A program made the translations under genes and the position numbers. Below the pieces are notes generated by a model that made no database searches, was not told the origin of the DNA, and was given only the letters and a program-made list of their open reading frames with translations. A stretch of 8,063 nucleotides of DNA from DASTRU01 sp035761045 (GTDB lineage: Bacteria > Pseudomonadota > Gammaproteobacteria > Burkholderiales > Burkholderiaceae_E), in contig DASTRU010000124.1 in assembly GCA_035761045.1 (NCBI GenBank), positions 1 to 8,063 of the forward strand, given 5' to 3'. Of the stretch, positions 5,987 to 8,063 are shown in pieces. The first letter of the stretch is position 1, and each line of letters opens with the position of its first letter.

Positions 5987-7468
5987 CTAATTCAACCGGC
6001 TGACCTTCACGCGAAACGCGCCGCCTTCTTCTTGTATCCATGCGGCAAAGCCTTTGCCGTCGATGTCCAATGTGACGCGTGGGCTTAAGGCCGTTCCCGG
6101 CGAATCTTCAAGCAATTTTGCTCGCGTCCATTTACCGTTGATCACCTTGTAACGACTGCCCGCCACGTTGCTACGCGCCTGGGTGCCCGCAACGCTGCCC
6201 TCGTTTTGCAACCACACGGCGTATGCCCCACCGCAATAGTCGAAGTCCAAATCCACCGAGGTAACGTTGCCGCCGATGGCTTCGTCAACGATTTGCGTTG
6301 GCTGCCATTGCTTTTTCGTGCCGTCATACGCCTTGCTATGCAGAGCGACGCGCGAGCCTTCTGTTTGCGTCCACAAGATCATGGGGTTGCCTAAGGGGAT
6401 CACCAGCGCGCGTTTGAGCCGAACATCGTTTGCTTGGTTTTTTGGAATAACGATTTGTCCTTGCGACCACGTCTGGTTTTTTCTAGAGAAGAAAGACGTT
6501 TTGATAACGGCGTCGGGATTACTCGTAAGCATGGGGTTCAAGTACGCCTGCCATGCCAGAAAGAAATCTCCGTTGGAGTCGGCGGACACTTGAAGGTTTT
6601 CGTTCGCGCCATCAATCGCGCTGCCCGGAACGGTGGGCGATACCGGCGCCGCGACACTTAACCATTGCCGAGATTTATGGTTGAAGGTGTTGTAGTGAAC
6701 CGTCGAGGTCGACACTCGCGAGAACAGCCATACCGCCATTGCATCGCCCTCGAAATCCAACGAGAAGTTGGGCCGACCAACCACGCCGCTGCCGGTGTAG
6801 TTAATGCCGATCGCAACGGGATCCATCCAACGTTGTGAAGCGTAATAAACCGCCGTGACCTGTTGATCCATTCCAGAAAATATCGCCATCGCGTTACCGT
6901 CGAAATCGGCGGCAATATGTACATCGCCGCCTACGTCCGCTAATTTTTTCGGTTCGGCATCCCACCGACGCTTGGATGCGTTGTACCGCGTGGCGTACAC
7001 CGGACCATCGGTCGATGCGATAACGAATGCATTGCCTCGTCCATCGGTTCCTAAGTCGTAGCCAGTAATGTTTTGGTCGGCAAGATTTAGTAAAGCGGCC
7101 GTCCCCCATTGGCGCGTGTTGACGTCATAACGATTGAACCAAAGGTTGTGACGAGTCCCATCGAATGCACGCCATACGACAAAAGCATCGCCATTACCCG
7201 TGCGCTTGATGACGACCGATATGGGGTTGCCCGTGGCTCCCGCATCGACGGATTGGGCCAAGGCTTTTACCGAAGTCGCTTCATTAGAGTTGGCCGCGCT
7301 TGAAGCGGGATCGACGTTGGTGGCGCTATCTTCAGCCGATCCGCCGCCGCCACACGCCGCCAATCCTAGCGTTAGCACTATCAAAGCGGCGTAACGCCGC
7401 CACGCGTGCGATGACTTCTTAGGCGCATCTCGCGTTTCGAGTTGCGCCAAGGAAAAGACCGATGCCAT
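5987..7468 (-). CDS. Predicted beta-propeller lipoprotein with eight GxAxAVW repeats
   Basis: Family not recognised by name. The 493 residues open with a long basic N-region, a hydrophobic stretch (about 26-38) and the lipobox L-A-A-C with Cys39, followed by GGGGS and a Ser/Ala/Asn-rich linker to about residue 80. It is therefore probably lipid-anchored at the envelope. From residue 91 on, eight similar strands recur about every 54 residues, with their glycine near 93, 145, 191, 241, 300, 360, 413 and 471 (NGDAFVVW, RGNAFVIA, DGNAMAIF, EGDAMAVW, NGDFFLAW, LGNPMILW, CGGAYAVW, GKGFAAW). Seven aromatic 'W' strands alternate with them (121, 169, 214, 269, 334, 388, 447). This is the pattern of a beta-propeller; ligand or function is unknown. 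The start is ATG 7468, because AAGGA sits six bases upstream. It is a paralogue of the adjacent upstream gene, 18 nt away, so they form an operon. Confidence 0.85.
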   Translation of the reverse strand: MASVFSLAQLETRDAPKKSSHAWRRYAALIVLTLGLAACGGGGSAEDSATNVDPASSAANSNEATSVKALAQSVDAGATGNPISVVIKRTGNGDAFVVWRAFDGTRHNLWFNRYDVNTRQWGTAALLNLADQNITGYDLGTDGRGNAFVIASTDGPVYATRYNASKRRWDAEPKKLADVGGDVHIAADFDGNAMAIFSGMDQQVTAVYYASQRWMDPVAIGINYTGSGVVGRPNFSLDFEGDAMAVWLFSRVSTSTVHYNTFNHKSRQWLSVAAPVSPTVPGSAIDGANENLQVSADSNGDFFLAWQAYLNPMLTSNPDAVIKTSFFSRKNQTWSQGQIVIPKNQANDVRLKRALVIPLGNPMILWTQTEGSRVALHSKAYDGTKKQWQPTQIVDEAIGGNVTSVDLDFDYCGGAYAVWLQNEGSVAGTQARSNVAGSRYKVINGKWTRAKLLEDSPGTALSPRVTLDIDGKGFAAWIQEEGGAFRVKVSRLN

Positions 7469-7474
7469 GACGAT

Positions 7475-7479
7475 TCCTT
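7475..7479 (-). promoter_or_regulatory. Ribosome binding site deciding the lipoprotein start
   Basis: Minus-strand AAGGA is followed by six bases and ATG at 7468. It overlaps the alternative TTG start at 7483, which would swallow this site and add five residues, so 7468 is preferred. It lies in the 18-nt spacer after the upstream paralogue's stop codon. Confidence 0.8.
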
Positions 7480-7486
7480 TCAAGCA

Positions 7487-8063
7487 TTAGTTCAGCCGAC
7501 CAACGTTCACGCGAAACACGCCGCCTTCTTCTTGTATCCACGCCGCGAAGCCTTTGCCGTCGGGCAACAACGCCACCTTGGGACTACGCACTTGCCCCGC
7601 TTGCTTTTCAAGCAACTTGGCGTTGAACCACCGATCGTCCTTCGTGCGATAACGGTTGCTCGCCACATTGACGATCGCCCCTTCTTGCGGACGCCCCGCT
7701 TCGTATTGCAGCCATACCGCGCTGGCTCCGCCGCATTCGTCGAAATCAAAATCCACTAAGTCCGCGCCGCCACCGAGCTTGTCGTCCACCACTTGGCTTG
7801 GCCTCCAGCTCTTGGTCGCGATGTCGTACGACGCGCTACGTAGCCCCGTGCGATCACCCTCGGTTTGCGTCCACAACACGACCGCATTACCGGCCATATC
7901 GGTTAACGCGCGCTGCAATTTCAAGTCGTTGGCGGGATTGGCGGGAACTAATGTTTGCGTCCCCAGCCATTCACGCTTGGATCCAGAAAAAAAAGAGACA
8001 TTGATTTGCGTCGTGATGTCGAACAACGGTGCTTGAACACTCGTCATCGAAGCCACGAAGAAG
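7487..8063 (-). CDS. Paralogous propeller-repeat protein, 5' end outside window
   Basis: The frame is open from the right edge to a TAA at 7487-7489, giving 191 C-terminal residues of a longer protein. It aligns end to end with residues from about 303 of the neighbouring lipoprotein, with roughly half of residues identical. Shared segments include LWTQTEG, F-D-x-C-G-G-A-x-A-V-W-L-Q, DGKGFAAWIQEEGG and the terminal G/S-R-L-N. It carries the last four AVW-type strands (FFVAS, AGNAVVLW, CGGASAVW, GKGFAAW). An in-frame GTG at 8056 is not taken as the start, because homology continues upstream of it (FF matches the FF of the neighbour) and the strand would be broken. By analogy the missing part should hold a lipobox signal and four further repeats. 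Function is unknown; its downstream neighbour suggests a tandem duplication. Confidence 0.85.
   Translation of the reverse strand, partial: FFVASMTSVQAPLFDITTQINVSFFSGSKREWLGTQTLVPANPANDLKLQRALTDMAGNAVVLWTQTEGDRTGLRSASYDIATKSWRPSQVVDDKLGGGADLVDFDFDECGGASAVWLQYEAGRPQEGAIVNVASNRYRTKDDRWFNAKLLEKQAGQVRSPKVALLPDGKGFAAWIQEEGGVFRVNVGRLN

Noticed and set aside
7469..7483. TTG start at 7483 for the lipoprotein
   Set aside because: It overlaps the AAGGA site that serves the ATG at 7468 and has no ribosome binding site of its own.

Overview
The window looks like a chromosomal segment of a betaproteobacterium, probably Burkholderiales. The reasons are a moderately high GC content with heavy CpG use, a UbiH/UbiF-family hydroxylase directly coupled to dsbC (an order I know from that group), and a cyanide-insensitive-type cytochrome bd. 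Genus cannot be settled from the sequence alone. All protein genes lie on the minus strand, so the reading order is right to left; the only plus-strand gene is a tRNA-Phe.

Right to left: (1) 8063-7487 is the 3' part of a gene for a repeat protein, cut by the window edge. It is followed after 18 nt by a paralogue (7468-5987), a complete 493-residue lipoprotein built from eight 'GxAxAVW' strands and very likely a beta-propeller on the cell envelope. (2) 5969-5935 is a strong bidirectional hairpin between this gene and tRNA-Phe(GAA) (5837-5912, plus strand), which has its own TATAAT promoter element. (3) 5730-4501 is an FAD-dependent ubiquinone-pathway hydroxylase whose stop overlaps the start of dsbC (4504-3767), a periplasmic disulfide isomerase. 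(4) After a 124-nt gap come cydA (GTG start, strong ribosome binding site) and cydB, the two subunits of a bd-type quinol oxidase. (5) After another 177-nt gap comes an open frame of at least 353 codons (1060-1) that runs off the left edge. I do not recognise it, but its Ser-rich N-terminus and a W-W-T-A-H...R-G-S-A-A motif near the window edge recall secreted effectors.

The central genes share an envelope and respiration theme: the hydroxylase works in making ubiquinone, the bd oxidase oxidises quinol, and DsbC maintains periplasmic disulfides. The accessory material is at the two ends: the unrecognised effector-like protein on the left and the tandem lipoprotein paralogues on the right. No insertion sequence, integrase, CRISPR array or rRNA gene was seen.
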